In this document: one piece after another, positions 47,370 through 57,974 of the stretch
How the letters are laid out: each line of letters opens with the position of its first letter
Numbering within the stretch: position 1 is the stretch's first letter
Source of the DNA: a bacterium
Lineage (GTDB): Bacteria > Armatimonadota > Zipacnadia > Zipacnadales > UBA11051
Direction: 5' to 3'
NCBI GenBank assembly: GCA_030604405.1
Contig: JAUVVY010000001.1
Coordinates: 220,899 to 284,898 of the forward strand
DNA length: 64,000 bases
Position numbers and translations under genes: made by a program
The notes under the pieces: generated by a model
The model's database searches: none
The model's input: only the letters and a program-made list of their open reading frames with translations
What the model was told of the DNA's origin: nothing

Positions 47370-48980
47370 CTAGAAGCCGATTACTACACCGCCCTGGAGC
47401 AGTTCGATGTCATCGCCGAAGCAGCCACGTCCTTGGCTGGCGTACGTGAAGGTGGCGGTAACGCCGTCTGCCAGTTCCTTGCTGGTGCTGAGTGCCCACG
47501 CGCTGGAAGCAATGTTGTAGTAGCAGAACGTGAACGGTGTACCAGCCAGGCTGAAGTCGAGCTCGCCGCCCAAAACCCGCCTGTTTTGCATAACCGGCAC
47601 GTTGCGCAGCCAGCGCTCCCACGCGATATTACCGGGGGGCACACCGGCGCCCAGCATCTCGAAGTACGGGTTCATCAGCGAGTAGTAGGGATCGTACCCC
47701 TCGTCCGCATCCGACCAGAAGCCGGTCAAGGCCCAACCCGGGCCACCGAGCAGTTCGGCACTGACCATGGTGGCGTTCGGAACCGTCGCCGGATCGGTGT
47801 CGTTCGCGAGCTGGGTCTGGCGAGCGTGCTCGATAACGATTGCACGTCCCCAGATCGAGCCGGTGTAGTCGAGGCTGTAGCCTCTCTCTAAGTCCGCACC
47901 GCTACCCACGTAGTTGAAGCCGAACTCGCCGCGACCGCTGTCGTAGGCCAACCGCGCGGCCACATAGCCGTCGCTGACTGGATCCGGCGTAGCACCCATC
48001 GTGTGGATCCAGCCGTAGTTGGCAGCACCGGCGAACAGTTCGAAGTCGAGCCTGCTGCCGAGCACGTCGTTGGTCTGGCAGCGCCAGCCCTGCACGCTTT
48101 GCCGCTGGGTGTCAACCAGCAAACCAGGGCCCATCCGCACGAACTGCCGGCCGATGGTGTGCGTGCCTCGGGGGAAGTTGTCGCGAGTGAAGGTGATGTA
48201 GGCTTCATCCAGCCATACGCTTTCAGCGTTCCTGAAGGGGTTGGTGGACCGGCGCCCGATCTCGGGAGCGTCCGGGAGCTCACCCCACAAGCCATCCTCA
48301 GTATACACACCAGTCGGGTTATCGCGCACTTTCAGCGCGATGCAGCCGGCCACTTCGTCCGTAATCTGGCCCTCGATACCTATGACGGCCGTCAGGTTGT
48401 CGAAGTCATAGTCGAAGTCAACCTGGTTGGCCATACCGATGCGGTAGTCCAACCAGCCGAACACCTTCGGGCCTTCCATGGCCTTCTCGAGATAGGTGAC
48501 GCGGTCGCCGAGGTCATACATATCGTCCTGCAGGTAGTCAACGTCCTGCCGTATGTCGGCCAACTCGTCTTTGAACTCGTCTAGGAGTTTGCCGACGATG
48601 GTGGCTATCGCAGCCTCGTCAATCACCGCATCTTTGCCGGCGGCCCCTGGTTCACCAGCGTCGCCCTTGGGTCCTTGAATGCCGGGGTCACCCTTGTCCC
48701 CTTTCGGGCCGGGGTCGCCCTTGGCTCCTGCGGGTCCTATCCCAGCGGGCGCGATCACATCGAGCAGCCGCGAGATCGCGATCGCGAACTCGTACCGTGT
48801 CATTGCCCGATCGCCCTTGAAGGTGCCATCGGGGTAGCCGATGATAATGCCCCGATCAACCAGGTCCTGAACCGCGTCATAGGCCCAGTGATCGAACGGG
48901 ACGGTCTGCGCCGGATTGGCCTGTGCAAAGCACGGCGCTGCCAGCGCAACAATTGCCAATATTACTAACAGCTTCTTCAT
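47370..48980 (-). CDS. SLH-domain outer-membrane beta-barrel protein with collagen-like linker, copy 2
   Basis: SLH VPFDHWAYDAVQDLVDRGIIIGYPDGTFKGDRAMTRYEFAIAISRLLD; GPAGAKGDPGPKGDKGDPGIQGPKGDAGEPGAAG; coiled coil; barrel ending VVIGF. Confidence 0.83.
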   Translation of the reverse strand: MKKLLVILAIVALAAPCFAQANPAQTVPFDHWAYDAVQDLVDRGIIIGYPDGTFKGDRAMTRYEFAIAISRLLDVIAPAGIGPAGAKGDPGPKGDKGDPGIQGPKGDAGEPGAAGKDAVIDEAAIATIVGKLLDEFKDELADIRQDVDYLQDDMYDLGDRVTYLEKAMEGPKVFGWLDYRIGMANQVDFDYDFDNLTAVIGIEGQITDEVAGCIALKVRDNPTGVYTEDGLWGELPDAPEIGRRSTNPFRNAESVWLDEAYITFTRDNFPRGTHTIGRQFVRMGPGLLVDTQRQSVQGWRCQTNDVLGSRLDFELFAGAANYGWIHTMGATPDPVSDGYVAARLAYDSGRGEFGFNYVGSGADLERGYSLDYTGSIWGRAIVIEHARQTQLANDTDPATVPNATMVSAELLGGPGWALTGFWSDADEGYDPYYSLMNPYFEMLGAGVPPGNIAWERWLRNVPVMQNRRVLGGELDFSLAGTPFTFCYYNIASSAWALSTSKELADGVTATFTYASQGRGCFGDDIELLQGGVVIGF

Positions 48981-49329
48981 TCAAATGTCCTCCTTAGTGG
49001 TTTGTGCGATTGAAAGCAGCCGTAACCTGCAAAATGGTTTCGGGCTACTTCCCCGGAGCGAGTATTGTACTATGAAGAAGCCCCTACTGCAGAGTTTCCT
49101 ATGTTTCCTCTATGGGGCATTGCTGTGTCTTTGGTTCACTCCGGTTTCGACAGCCGCACTCCGCGCGCCTGGCCTGGAGGTCCCTCCCTTCCTGGCCGGT
49201 ATCGGTACACGGGACTGCCAAATAGACAGCCAGCGCATTGCACGCAACGCTGTCTGCTACGACTCTAGCACGTAGTAGGCGCTATAGTCAAGACACTATG
49301 ACACATTTCTCACCACAAAGTTTCTGTGT

Positions 49330-49578
49330 CTAGGCCTCGGCATTGGCATCTGCCGCCTGTTCGTCCCCAGACTCCGCTGCCTCGTCGTTTTCTTCTTCCT
49401 CTTCGACCCACAGGCGACCGATGCCGCCGCAATACGAGCATCTCACGGTGGCCCATTGCTTGGTGCTGCGGCCGGCTGCCTTCAGGCAAACGTGGCAACT
49501 GCGCCCGCCGCTTTTCGTGCAGGTCTTCTTACCCCCACAGTGTTCGCATTCGACGAGCCTCTTCCCCATATCAATCAC
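49330..49578 (-). CDS. Small zinc-ribbon protein with acidic tail
   Basis: CEHCGGKKTCTKSGGRSCHVC...RCSYCGGIGRLWVEEEEEND; paired CxxC as in DnaJ-type zinc fingers. Confidence 0.65.
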   Translation of the reverse strand: MIDMGKRLVECEHCGGKKTCTKSGGRSCHVCLKAAGRSTKQWATVRCSYCGGIGRLWVEEEEENDEAAESGDEQAADANAEA

Positions 49579-49621
49579 TTCCTGTCAGAAAAAGATAAAA
49601 CGGGGACGGAGCCTTTTTCGC

Positions 49622-51685
49622 TCACTCGTCCCCTGCTTGCTGTTGTAAAGTATGTAGTTCAGGCAGCAGATCTTCGGGCTGTTGCCCGTGCTGGCCGGCA
49701 TTCAGCGCCCGCTGCCAGACCGCCAGGGCCTCGGCCGGAGCCTGCCAGATGCCCGCGCCCTCCTCGCTGGTCAGTGCCAGTGCCGAGTTGATCTTCGGCA
49801 TTGCACCAGTGCTCATGGCGGGCAGCACCGACACCGCCTGCCGCGCGCGGCCCAGCATATCATCTATCTGCGCCGCTACTCCTTCGGCGGACTCTTCGGC
49901 CTCAGAGATGAGCGCCCCCTCGATCATCGCTCGCAGTGCCGCCACAGCGCGACCGTCATCATCTGCCGGCCCGCTTGCCTCCAGAACCGCCGCCTGCCAC
50001 TTATGCCCATCGTTCTCCTCGGTGCTAGCTACGGCAACTAGATAATGATTGCGCCTCGGCCCCAGCGCCGATGTCCCCTCGACCACCGCCTGCAGACTTT
50101 CGGCGTCGCTGACGTTGATCAGACCCTTCAGTTCTTCAGGCTGCGACTGCTCGATGATGTGTGCGTCCTGCAATGAAACACGCGTGTGGCGGTTCCAGTA
50201 TTCTTCGACGAACCGCGCTGGCTCCTGCCGCGACAAGAGTACATACGGCTGACTGCTCAGGTCACCGAAGTAGCGGTCCAGTCTCTCCCAGCCTATCGCC
50301 TCCAGCAGCGCGGTCAACTGTCGGAACAGCGGCACCAGCGGCTGCTTCCAGCTAATGTAAAGCCTCTGCGGGCTCGGGTCGGCCGCCTCTACTGAAATCG
50401 CCCAGATGCCGTGGTGTTGTTCGACCCGGCCGCGCGCCAGCCAGCCCTCCGGCACAGCCAGCGACAGAGCCGGCCAATCCGGCATCTGCCACCGGTAACA
50501 CGGCGGCGCTCGCACCAAATCGCCCACACACATCTCCTCAACCTTGACGCTGGCCAGCATTTTCAACAGCACAGGCCACTCGCGTCCCGCGCGAGTCGGA
50601 GTCACATAAAGCGCAGCGAGTAAAGCCGACGCCCCTTCCACGCCACAGCTTCCCAGCACGTGTACTTGCCCTGAGGCAGTCCGTCCAGTGCCGGAAAAGA
50701 CCACCGATGAGCCATGACCCGCTTCGGGTACTCGCGCCGCAGGCGTGGGTGAGCCCCGCGGGCGGAAATCGAACTTCTGCCCGGCAGACACCCCCCAGTG
50801 CTGCAGCGCTGTGCGGGCGACTTCGGCCCCACTCATTGCCCTGCCCTGACAGACCAGTGGCCATACCACCAGACCGATCGCGCTCCTTGCCATACCCTTC
50901 GGATGCACCAGCCATTTGCCGTCAACCAGCTCGATTTCATAATCGCGGGGAGCCTTGAGCTGCAGGTGCTCGGCCGACAGCAGGTAGAGCTCTTCAGCAT
51001 CCGCTGCCAGCGCCGGCGAAGTTACATCCGCGTCATAGCGCGGCCGTACAACCGCCACGGCCGGCCCTACCGTCGGCTGATCCGGCTCCCTCCGATTACT
51101 GTCGCCTGGCCTGTTATTGTCGCGTAGCTCGGGCTTCTCGCCCGAGGCAACTTCCCCAGGTCGAGCACCGAGACGCAGATTCCGCGCCACCGGGGCAAGA
51201 TACCGCAAAATCGTCGTATCGAGCTGCTCGCGCATGGCGAACGTGCCCAGGGCATAGTAGCGACCCTTGCACGCGAAGGCCACGAACACGCAAGCGACCT
51301 TGTGGTTGCCGGCGGTCTGCACTTCGCCGATTATCTGCACCCCTGCCAGGCCGTCGCCAGTGCTGAATTCGCCACTTTCTCGCCGCGTGTAGGGGTGATC
51401 GCGCCGGATCGCGGCTTCATGGGCGAGCGCGGCTGCTCTGGCCGTTTCCGCCGCCCCCTCCGGCATCGCCCATATCACCAGCTCCAGCGGCCAGGCCCGT
51501 GGATCCGGCGGGTACAGCACCAGCCCGGCGTCGCCATAGCTGTTATCTGCGCGCCAGCCCTCCGGCACTGTAATCGTGCACCGGCCATCGAGCAGGCTGA
51601 TATCCTCGGCATAAGCGCCAGTGCAAGCCCAACAGATGCCGACCAGTGCCGCAGCGCAAAGTACAATGTAAAACCGGCCGCGCAT
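49622..51685 (-). CDS. Secreted protein of unknown function
   Basis: MRGRFYIVLCAAALVGICWACTGAYA signal-like N-terminus; ISLLDGRCTITVPEGWRADNS; repeated 'VPEGW' modules. Confidence 0.65.
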   Translation of the reverse strand: MRGRFYIVLCAAALVGICWACTGAYAEDISLLDGRCTITVPEGWRADNSYGDAGLVLYPPDPRAWPLELVIWAMPEGAAETARAAALAHEAAIRRDHPYTRRESGEFSTGDGLAGVQIIGEVQTAGNHKVACVFVAFACKGRYYALGTFAMREQLDTTILRYLAPVARNLRLGARPGEVASGEKPELRDNNRPGDSNRREPDQPTVGPAVAVVRPRYDADVTSPALAADAEELYLLSAEHLQLKAPRDYEIELVDGKWLVHPKGMARSAIGLVVWPLVCQGRAMSGAEVARTALQHWGVSAGQKFDFRPRGSPTPAARVPEAGHGSSVVFSGTGRTASGQVHVLGSCGVEGASALLAALYVTPTRAGREWPVLLKMLASVKVEEMCVGDLVRAPPCYRWQMPDWPALSLAVPEGWLARGRVEQHHGIWAISVEAADPSPQRLYISWKQPLVPLFRQLTALLEAIGWERLDRYFGDLSSQPYVLLSRQEPARFVEEYWNRHTRVSLQDAHIIEQSQPEELKGLINVSDAESLQAVVEGTSALGPRRNHYLVAVASTEENDGHKWQAAVLEASGPADDDGRAVAALRAMIEGALISEAEESAEGVAAQIDDMLGRARQAVSVLPAMSTGAMPKINSALALTSEEGAGIWQAPAEALAVWQRALNAGQHGQQPEDLLPELHTLQQQAGDE

Positions 51686-51763
51686 TTTTCCACACGCCTC
51701 AATAGTTGACCTCAGAACCATCACTATTCCAATTTCGTGTCTCGCGACCAATATTCCTTCAAC

Positions 51764-51799
51764 CAAAAACCCAAGGGGCCCATCTTCCGACAGGCCCCT
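51764..51799 (-). terminator. Rho-independent terminator
   Basis: Minus strand GGGGCCTGTCGGAAGATGGGCCCCTTGGGTTTTTGG, just downstream of 51854-53881. Confidence 0.7.
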
Positions 51800-51853
51800 C
51801 GTATCTGTGCAGGTTGTTCCATGCCACAGCGGGCAAGCGGCATCCACCTGCCC

Positions 51854-53881
51854 TCACTTTATGTCGAGGCCTATGATGTAGTCCTCCAGCGCCTTGTGCT
51901 TCGTGACCATATCGGCCTTAAGCTTCTTGATCTCGGCCTGCAGTGTCTCGAATTCCTTCTCCTGGGCCGCGAATTTCTGCACGTAGCTCTTGTAGAGCTC
52001 GGAGGCGCGATCCAACTGCTCCATGTTCTTGCGGATGCGGTCCTGCTCCTCGCCTATTTCCTCGAGACGGTCTTCGCGCTCATCAATCTTGTTCTCAATG
52101 TCGGCGATAGCGGTCTTCATTTCCACTATCTTCTGCAGCGCCGCTTTCATCTCGTCGCTGATCTTCGGAGCGTGGATGAAGATGGCGACCTCATCCGCAT
52201 TTGCATCGGTCAGCCACACCGTCTGGCTCATCGGCCGCTCCTCGCTGATCACCAGCTTCGCCGATTTGCTGGCTTCGACGGCGACTTCGAAGCGATAGAC
52301 CTCGGCGGTGCGCTCGTCGGCCTGCTTCGGTTCGACCAGCTTCCAGCCCGACCGCAGCGGATGCTCGACTATGACGGTGCGCGCATCGGCGCCGACATTC
52401 TTCAGTGTGTAGGTTTGCTCACTGACTTGCTTGGTGGCAACGGTCAGTACACCACGCGAGATTTTCAGGCCGATAGACATCTTGTCGGCTTTCGATTCGC
52501 TTTTGGAATCCACCCGCACGGCCAGGTCCACGGCGTACGAGATCAGCCGCTCATCGCCCGGCGGCACATCGTTAATCAGTGCGTCGCCGGCATACACGCC
52601 GCCGTCAAAGACCGTAATCGGTCCGCTCATCAGATGCAGGCCCGTGCTGTTTTTCATCTTCAGACCGTTGAGCGGGTTCTTGCCGTTGACCGACGCATTG
52701 TAAATGGAGACCTTCGTGCCCTCGATGTCCTGGTTGATGATGGGGATCATCGCTGACTGCTGGCGGCCGATGGACACCGGCTGGTCAATGGCGTACTGGA
52801 ACAGCTCGCCGACTTTCCCGGCTCCGACGGCGGCCTCGACACCTGCTCTTGCCAGCGCCGCTTCGTCGAGCATTACATACCCGGCGCCCGCACGCCCGGC
52901 AGCCTTCATCGCGCGCGCTTCCTCGGCCGGGGCAGGGGCTGCTCGGGGGCCGGCATCCCCTCTGGGGCCACCTGCTTCTTCCTTTTCGACAGCGCCCTCA
53001 TACATCTGCGGGCGCGTGGTCGCCGCGATCTGCGGCTGGATTACCGGCCGCTCCACGTACAGCGGCTCGTACAGGTTCTGGATGAAGCTGATTGGCTGGC
53101 CGGATACCAGCGCCAGGCCGATATTCTCCCAGTCGGCGTCAGTCGTATTCTCGACGATGGCCCAGCCCTGGATGAACAGCTTGTCATCGCCCGCCAGCAG
53201 CCGGTAGCTGGTCTTCCACACCGGCGTTTCCAGCAAGTAGCTCACCCGCACCTGGCGAGTGCCGTCACCCAAAAACGATACACTGACAGTGCGCTTGTCC
53301 AGGTCGCGGGAGGCGGCGATGGCCGCAAGCGCCTTCTCCAGGTCGGCGCTGAGTTTCTCCTCGGTAAGGGTAACGGACTTCATGTGCCAGATCGGCACCT
53401 GCACGATGCCTTTGCCGGTCAGCAGGTTCACCACTTCGTAGGTCACTACGTTCTCGCCGACGGATTTCTCCTGCACCTCGACACCGATAATCCTGCCGGC
53501 GACGGGGCCATCGGCCGTAACGATATTGACCTTCGCTCCCATCAGGCTGTAGAGCAATTCGGCCAGGGACTCATTTTCAATAATATCCACGGCGAACGAT
53601 TTCAGCGTATGGCTCAGTGGATCCTGCGGCGCGTAGGTGACCGGACCGATCTTGCCGCCGCCCAGGTCCTGCAGCGTCATGGATTTGAGAATGTCGTTGA
53701 TCTGGTCAACGCGGAAGGACAGGTCCACTGTCGCGTTGCCCTGGACGGTTCCTGCGCGTTCGAAATGGCCGACGCCGCTGGAGAACAGCACCACGCGGCT
53801 AATCGGCAGTTCTGCGGCGAAGCTGCTCGCCGCGAATAGAGCCACTACGACCACGGGAATTACACATTTTGTTACCTTCAT
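51854..53881 (-). CDS. DUF4139-like secreted protein
   Basis: Signal peptide; LPISRVVLFSSGVGHFERAGTVQGNATVDLSFRVDQINDILKSMTLQDLGGG; coiled-coil C-terminus. Confidence 0.75.
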   Translation of the reverse strand: MKVTKCVIPVVVVALFAASSFAAELPISRVVLFSSGVGHFERAGTVQGNATVDLSFRVDQINDILKSMTLQDLGGGKIGPVTYAPQDPLSHTLKSFAVDIIENESLAELLYSLMGAKVNIVTADGPVAGRIIGVEVQEKSVGENVVTYEVVNLLTGKGIVQVPIWHMKSVTLTEEKLSADLEKALAAIAASRDLDKRTVSVSFLGDGTRQVRVSYLLETPVWKTSYRLLAGDDKLFIQGWAIVENTTDADWENIGLALVSGQPISFIQNLYEPLYVERPVIQPQIAATTRPQMYEGAVEKEEAGGPRGDAGPRAAPAPAEEARAMKAAGRAGAGYVMLDEAALARAGVEAAVGAGKVGELFQYAIDQPVSIGRQQSAMIPIINQDIEGTKVSIYNASVNGKNPLNGLKMKNSTGLHLMSGPITVFDGGVYAGDALINDVPPGDERLISYAVDLAVRVDSKSESKADKMSIGLKISRGVLTVATKQVSEQTYTLKNVGADARTVIVEHPLRSGWKLVEPKQADERTAEVYRFEVAVEASKSAKLVISEERPMSQTVWLTDANADEVAIFIHAPKISDEMKAALQKIVEMKTAIADIENKIDEREDRLEEIGEEQDRIRKNMEQLDRASELYKSYVQKFAAQEKEFETLQAEIKKLKADMVTKHKALEDYIIGLDIK

Positions 53882-53992
53882 CTACTCATCCTCCTAAGAG
53901 CCCGAACTCACATAATTGTAGTTCCAACTCGACACATTACACCCTTAGACGTTACTCGCATAGTTGTAGTTCCAGCCCGACACCTTACGTCC

Positions 53993-54433
53993 TTACACGT
54001 TCCGGTCTATCAACATCAGCGGCTGCTCGGCGTCCACCTGCTGCTGGTCCTCGACTAGCATCTCAGTTATCTTGCCGCGTACAGGGCTGGTGACGTCGTG
54101 GTAGAGTTTCATGGCCTCAATCAGACCGACCGTGTCGCCGACCTGGACGACATCACCAACGCCGGCAAAGGGCTTGACCTCGGGTGAGGGGGCGTCGTAG
54201 AAGGTACCGGCAATGGGCGACAGCAGTGGCATAACATGATCCGGCAACTGCTCGGGATCAGCCGTTGCGGGGGCCGCCTCTGTGACTGCGGCGCAGCCGC
54301 CGAGTGTCTGGTCGGTTGTCGCGGCTTTGACCGAGATCGCGGCCTCGCCGCTCTCGACCTCGATCTCAGCCAACTGCTCCTCTTCGAGCAATTCGAGCAG
54401 CCACCGGATGTCGTCGTCTGAGAACCCGTTCAT
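53993..54433 (-). CDS. accB: Biotin carboxyl carrier protein (AccB-like)
   Basis: MNGFSDDDIRWLLELLEEEQLAEIEVESGEAAISVKA; MPLLSPIAGTFYDAPSPEVKPFAGVGDVVQVGDTVGLIEAMKLYHDVTSPVRGKI (biotinyl EAMKL). Confidence 0.88.
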   Translation of the reverse strand: MNGFSDDDIRWLLELLEEEQLAEIEVESGEAAISVKAATTDQTLGGCAAVTEAAPATADPEQLPDHVMPLLSPIAGTFYDAPSPEVKPFAGVGDVVQVGDTVGLIEAMKLYHDVTSPVRGKITEMLVEDQQQVDAEQPLMLIDRNV

Positions 54434-54484
54434 AGCACCTTTAGCCTCTATGATGGAAAAAGGGGACACAGACCTTTTTCATTC

Positions 54485-54720
54485 AGCAACGCGTAGCTCG
54501 GCCTGCCTGTCCGCCGTAGCTTTAGCGAAGGCGGGAGTATGGCGCTGTTTGCCATACTCAGGTGAGAATGCAGCCTGCCCTGCGTGTCCGCCATAGCCTT
54601 GGCGGAGGCGGGAGCTTGTCGAAGCGCAAGCATTCTCAGCTTCCCGTTCGACAGGCTCACGGCCCTGCCTGCCCTGAGCGAAGTCGAAGGGAGCAGCGTC
54701 GCAGGGCAGCCCGAGGTCGT
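54485..54720. repeat. Nested composite intergenic repeat
   Basis: CTCAGGTGAGAATGC (54557-54571), GCAAGCATTCTCAGCTTCC (54626-54644) and AGCCCGAGGT (54708-) match 34921-34964 in order but are split by 54- and 63-nt inserts. Confidence 0.8.
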
Positions 54721-54845
54721 TGGCTGCAAACGGCCTACCCCTCCAATGTTGCCACGTACTCCATTTGACTAATAATCGAGGCCAGGGGGTTAGGACGTGA
54801 GTAGTTACAGGATAATATTTGGGATGCTAGGTTGCGGCAGTTGCC

Positions 54846-54922
54846 TGGTAGCGGGGGAGGGATTTGAACCCCCGACGACGCGGGTATGAACCGCGCGCTC
54901 TGACCGCCTGAGCTACCCCGCC
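54846..54922 (-). tRNA. tRNA-Met (CAU anticodon), elongator-type; CCA encoded
   Basis: Minus: GGCGGGGTAGCTCAGGCGGTCAGAGCGCGCGGTTCATACCCGCGTCGTCGGGGGTTCAAATCCCTCCCCCGCTACCA; cloverleaf pairs; 1:72 is G.U; not the initiator GGG/CCC anticodon stem. Confidence 0.93.
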
Positions 54923-54933
54923 ACCCATACTGC

Positions 54934-55101
54934 TCACCGCGAGCCGAAGCGCTTCTTCTTACGCGCCTTCTTTGCCTTGCGCCTCTCCTCGGCCTTCTTG
55001 GCCTCGACCTCGCGACGTATCTGCTCCATCATTGTATCTTCTAGTTCACGCAGTGGCGTGGCGTCAAACTGCGCAAGCTTTGCATAATCCACTTTGCTCA
55101 T
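54934..55101 (-). CDS. Small basic protein of unknown function
   Basis: MSKVDYAKLAQFDATPLRELEDTMMEQIRREVEAKKAEERRKAKKARKKKRFGSR. Confidence 0.5.
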   Translation of the reverse strand: MSKVDYAKLAQFDATPLRELEDTMMEQIRREVEAKKAEERRKAKKARKKKRFGSR

Positions 55102-55239
55102 GCTTCCAAACCTCCAGAGATTGTCACTATACAAGACGCAGTGCGCCAAGTCAATAGCCGCCTACCGGCGCGTGCGCCCTCGGACTCCGCTGTTGCCGTA
55201 GCCGTCGGAGGGGCCGGCCGAACGTCGGACGTTGTTTGT

Positions 55240-55620
55240 CCGAGGTGAGCCCGGCCCGCGCCCTCCCTCACCCCATGGCTCGGGTATCCTGCCCGAGTCC
55301 GTTGCCCTTTGTCGTAATGGAGGGGCCGAATAGGGTGGATTTCGCGCAGCGAAATCCGGGTCCCCTATCCGGCCCAGCCGTTGCCGTTGTCCCCTCTCCC
55401 TGCGGGAGAGGGGCCGGGGGTGAGGGCGCCTTTGCCGCGCACGTCGGCCTTCCCAAACACATTCCCATGGCTCGGGTATCCTGCCCGACTCTGTCGTCGT
55501 TGTCGTTCTCCCCTCTCCCTCCGGGAGAGGGGCCGGGGGTGAGGGTGTCGTCGCTGCTCTCCCCTCGCCCGTGGGAGAGCGGAATGAAATGGGTGAGGGC
55601 CAGAGGGTTAGGCCCATCCA
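55240..55620. repeat. Intergenic cluster of dispersed palindromic repeats
   Basis: CCCCTCTCCCTGCGGGAGAGGGGCCGGGGGTGAGGG and CCCCTCTCCCTCCGGGAGAGGGGCCGGGGGTGAGGG; ATGGCTCGGGTATCCTGCCCGA twice; GGATTTCGC-GCA-GCGAAATCC. Confidence 0.8.
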
Positions 55621-56038
55621 AGCCCAATCTGAGTAGTTATCTCGCCTCTGATCGTTTTCAAAAGACCTCCGGCCCCTTCTTTTCCCTGCCATTTTTTTTG
55701 GAACATAATCGCGGCCAAACTGTTAGTAAAACTGAGGAGGCGGGCCATAGTGCCTTCTTGACAGAGTACGTCTTGCCTAAATACAATGCGGATGAGAACG
55801 AGTTGCGCCTGGCGCATCCGTAACCTGTCTTATAAGCCTGGGGAGGTGATGCCACAGGGTTGAGGAGTAGCGGATTGGGATAGCAATAATCACTGATTAG
55901 TTACAGCAATACTCCAGATGCAAAAAAACTTGCGAACAAGAAGGTATCCAAAGGCCGTAACGCGAAATAAGCTCCACTCGTACTAGAACGGGACACAATT
56001 ATCAGTCCCGACAATAGCGTTAACGCATGGAGGTCGAA

Positions 56039-56725
56039 ATGAGGAAGAAAGGCTTCACACTTATTGAGCTATTGGTGGTAATTGCCATCATAGCGATCTT
56101 GGCCGCCATTCTCTTCCCGGTATTTGCCCGGGCACGTGAGAAGGCGCGCCAGTCGAGCTGTCTGAACAACGTCAAGCAGTTGATGACCGGCATCTTGATG
56201 TACGCCCAGGACTATGACGAGTCGATGTCGCTCGTAAACGTTGGCTGTGCTTCTTGGGTAATGCCCGCCGGCGGCATCAACACCAGTGGCATCATGCCCT
56301 GGAATTGCTCCATCCTGCCGTACATCAAGAACATCCAGATCTTCAACTGCCCGTCCGTCAGCCTCGCGTGGGACGGCGGCCCGATCAACGACTCTAGCGA
56401 CCACGACTGCGACGCCATTTCCTACGGACTCAACCAGAATGTCGCCGGTGTAGCCTTAGCCAAATTCAACTTCGTATCCGAGACCATGTGCATCGCGGAC
56501 AAGGGCGACGCCGGCATCTACTACCTCGAGACCGCCGGTGCCGTCAATGGCCGCGCTGACATTGCTCTGGACCGCCACAACGAGGGCGCCAACGTCGGCT
56601 TCTCGGACGGTCACGGCAAGTGGTATAAGGGCAGCAACATCCCGCAGGAGATAGAGTACGTTGTCGGAGATGCTACCACCGGCAGTCGCTTCTGGGAGCC
56701 CGCCTACGACGGCACCAATCCGTAA
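56039..56725 (+). CDS. Type II secretion-like pseudopilin, DUF1559/H-X9-DG type
   Basis: [66 protein letters not shown]. Confidence 0.92.
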   Translation: MRKKGFTLIELLVVIAIIAILAAILFPVFARAREKARQSSCLNNVKQLMTGILMYAQDYDESMSLVNVGCASWVMPAGGINTSGIMPWNCSILPYIKNIQIFNCPSVSLAWDGGPINDSSDHDCDAISYGLNQNVAGVALAKFNFVSETMCIADKGDAGIYYLETAGAVNGRADIALDRHNEGANVGFSDGHGKWYKGSNIPQEIEYVVGDATTGSRFWEPAYDGTNP

Positions 56726-56761
56726 CCGGACATCGTAGCTGCACAGACGAGCTAACAAACA

Positions 56762-56793
56762 GAGCGGCCCCGCAGGGCGCCGCTCCTTTTTTT
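56762..56793 (+). terminator. Rho-independent terminator
   Basis: GAGCGGC-CCCGCAGGGC-GCCGCTC-CTTTTTTT. Confidence 0.8.
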
Positions 56794-57203
56794 GGTATTT
56801 GCTTGCTGTGGCAAAAAATGAAAAAACGCCTGACGCAGGTGCTGTAATACTAATGGCAGCACAATATTCCCCTTTTCTGCAGTACGCCCAGCCGGGGCCA
56901 GTGCACGACACCATCGCACACGACGCGAAACTGTTGGCCAGGGGCTGGGCGAGTGGTCACCGTTTTCCAAAAGACGCAGGCAAAAAGGTGTTGACGTTCG
57001 TACCACATTGGGATAATATGCCAGTGCTTGCCAGAGTTAGTTCGCGTGATTTGGGCAAGGCCGGCGGCTCGGCTCGCAGTGCACAGCACGGCTGTGTAGT
57101 GCCGGGCGCAGCCCCTTCAAGGCCAACGGCGCTCGGATAATAGAACGCGAATTTGTGCAACTAGGCATCAGGTTGCGAAATCACAATTCTCAGGGAGGCC
57201 GAA

Positions 57204-57899
57204 ATGAGGAAGCAAGGTTTTACGCTGATAGAGCTATTGGTGGTAATCGCCATCATAGCGATCCTGGCGGCGATTCTCTTCCCGGTATTCGCCCGAGCCC
57301 GTGAAAAAGCCCGCCAGTCGAACTGCTTGTCCAACGTCAAGCAGCAGATGACCTCGGTCTTGATGTATGCCCAGGACTATGACGAGAACATGCCGCTCAC
57401 ATATATTCGCGTCGGCTCTTACACCATGCCTATGGGCGGGTGGCACACCAGCACCTATCTGCCCTGGGTAGTGGCCGTGATGCCCTATGTCAAGAACGTC
57501 CAGGTCTTCACCTGCCCCTCGGAGAACTACTCGTGGGACGGCGGCGTGGACGACAGCAGCGATGCTGGCCTTGAATACGGCCTCATTTCGTATGGCTTCA
57601 ATGAGAATTGCAGCAGCGTCGCGGTCGGCAAGTTCGTGTTCGTGGCCGAGACCATGGTGATCTGCGACAAGGGCGACTTCAGTACCTACTTCATTGACAC
57701 CAGGAGCGGCCTGGACGACCGCAACGGCAGAAATGACGTTGCCGTGCGGCGGCATAACGAAGGCTGCAACATCGGCTTCGCGGACGGCCACGGCAAGTGG
57801 TTCAAGGACAGCAACATTCCAGAGAATTACTATGACGGCGCTGACCCGGATACCGCAAGCCGGTTCTGGGATCCAGCCTACAGCGGCACCAATCTGTAA
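57204..57899 (+). CDS. Type II secretion-like pseudopilin, DUF1559/H-X9-DG type (paralogue)
   Basis: [66 protein letters not shown]. Confidence 0.92.
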   Translation: MRKQGFTLIELLVVIAIIAILAAILFPVFARAREKARQSNCLSNVKQQMTSVLMYAQDYDENMPLTYIRVGSYTMPMGGWHTSTYLPWVVAVMPYVKNVQVFTCPSENYSWDGGVDDSSDAGLEYGLISYGFNENCSSVAVGKFVFVAETMVICDKGDFSTYFIDTRSGLDDRNGRNDVAVRRHNEGCNIGFADGHGKWFKDSNIPENYYDGADPDTASRFWDPAYSGTNL

Positions 57900-57941
57900 G
57901 CGCTGCTGCCACCATGGCAGCACGACCAGGTGGGACAACAG

Positions 57942-57974
57942 GAGCGGCCCCGAAAGGTGCCGCTTCTTTTGCTT
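57942..57974 (+). terminator. Probable rho-independent terminator
   Basis: GAGCGGC...GCCGCTTCTTTTGC, similar to 56762-56793. Confidence 0.6.

Noticed and set aside
54846-54922. Initiator tRNA-fMet
   Set aside because: Anticodon stem lacks the initiator 3xG-C signature and position 1:72 is G.U rather than the C-A mismatch; tRNA-Ile2(CAU) cannot be excluded without a classifier.
55236-55823. 195-aa + ORF
   Set aside because: Made largely of palindromic intergenic repeats; no coherent protein family.
55825-56038. Riboswitch (c-di-GMP type) before the pseudopilin
   Set aside because: No recognisable aptamer core found by eye.
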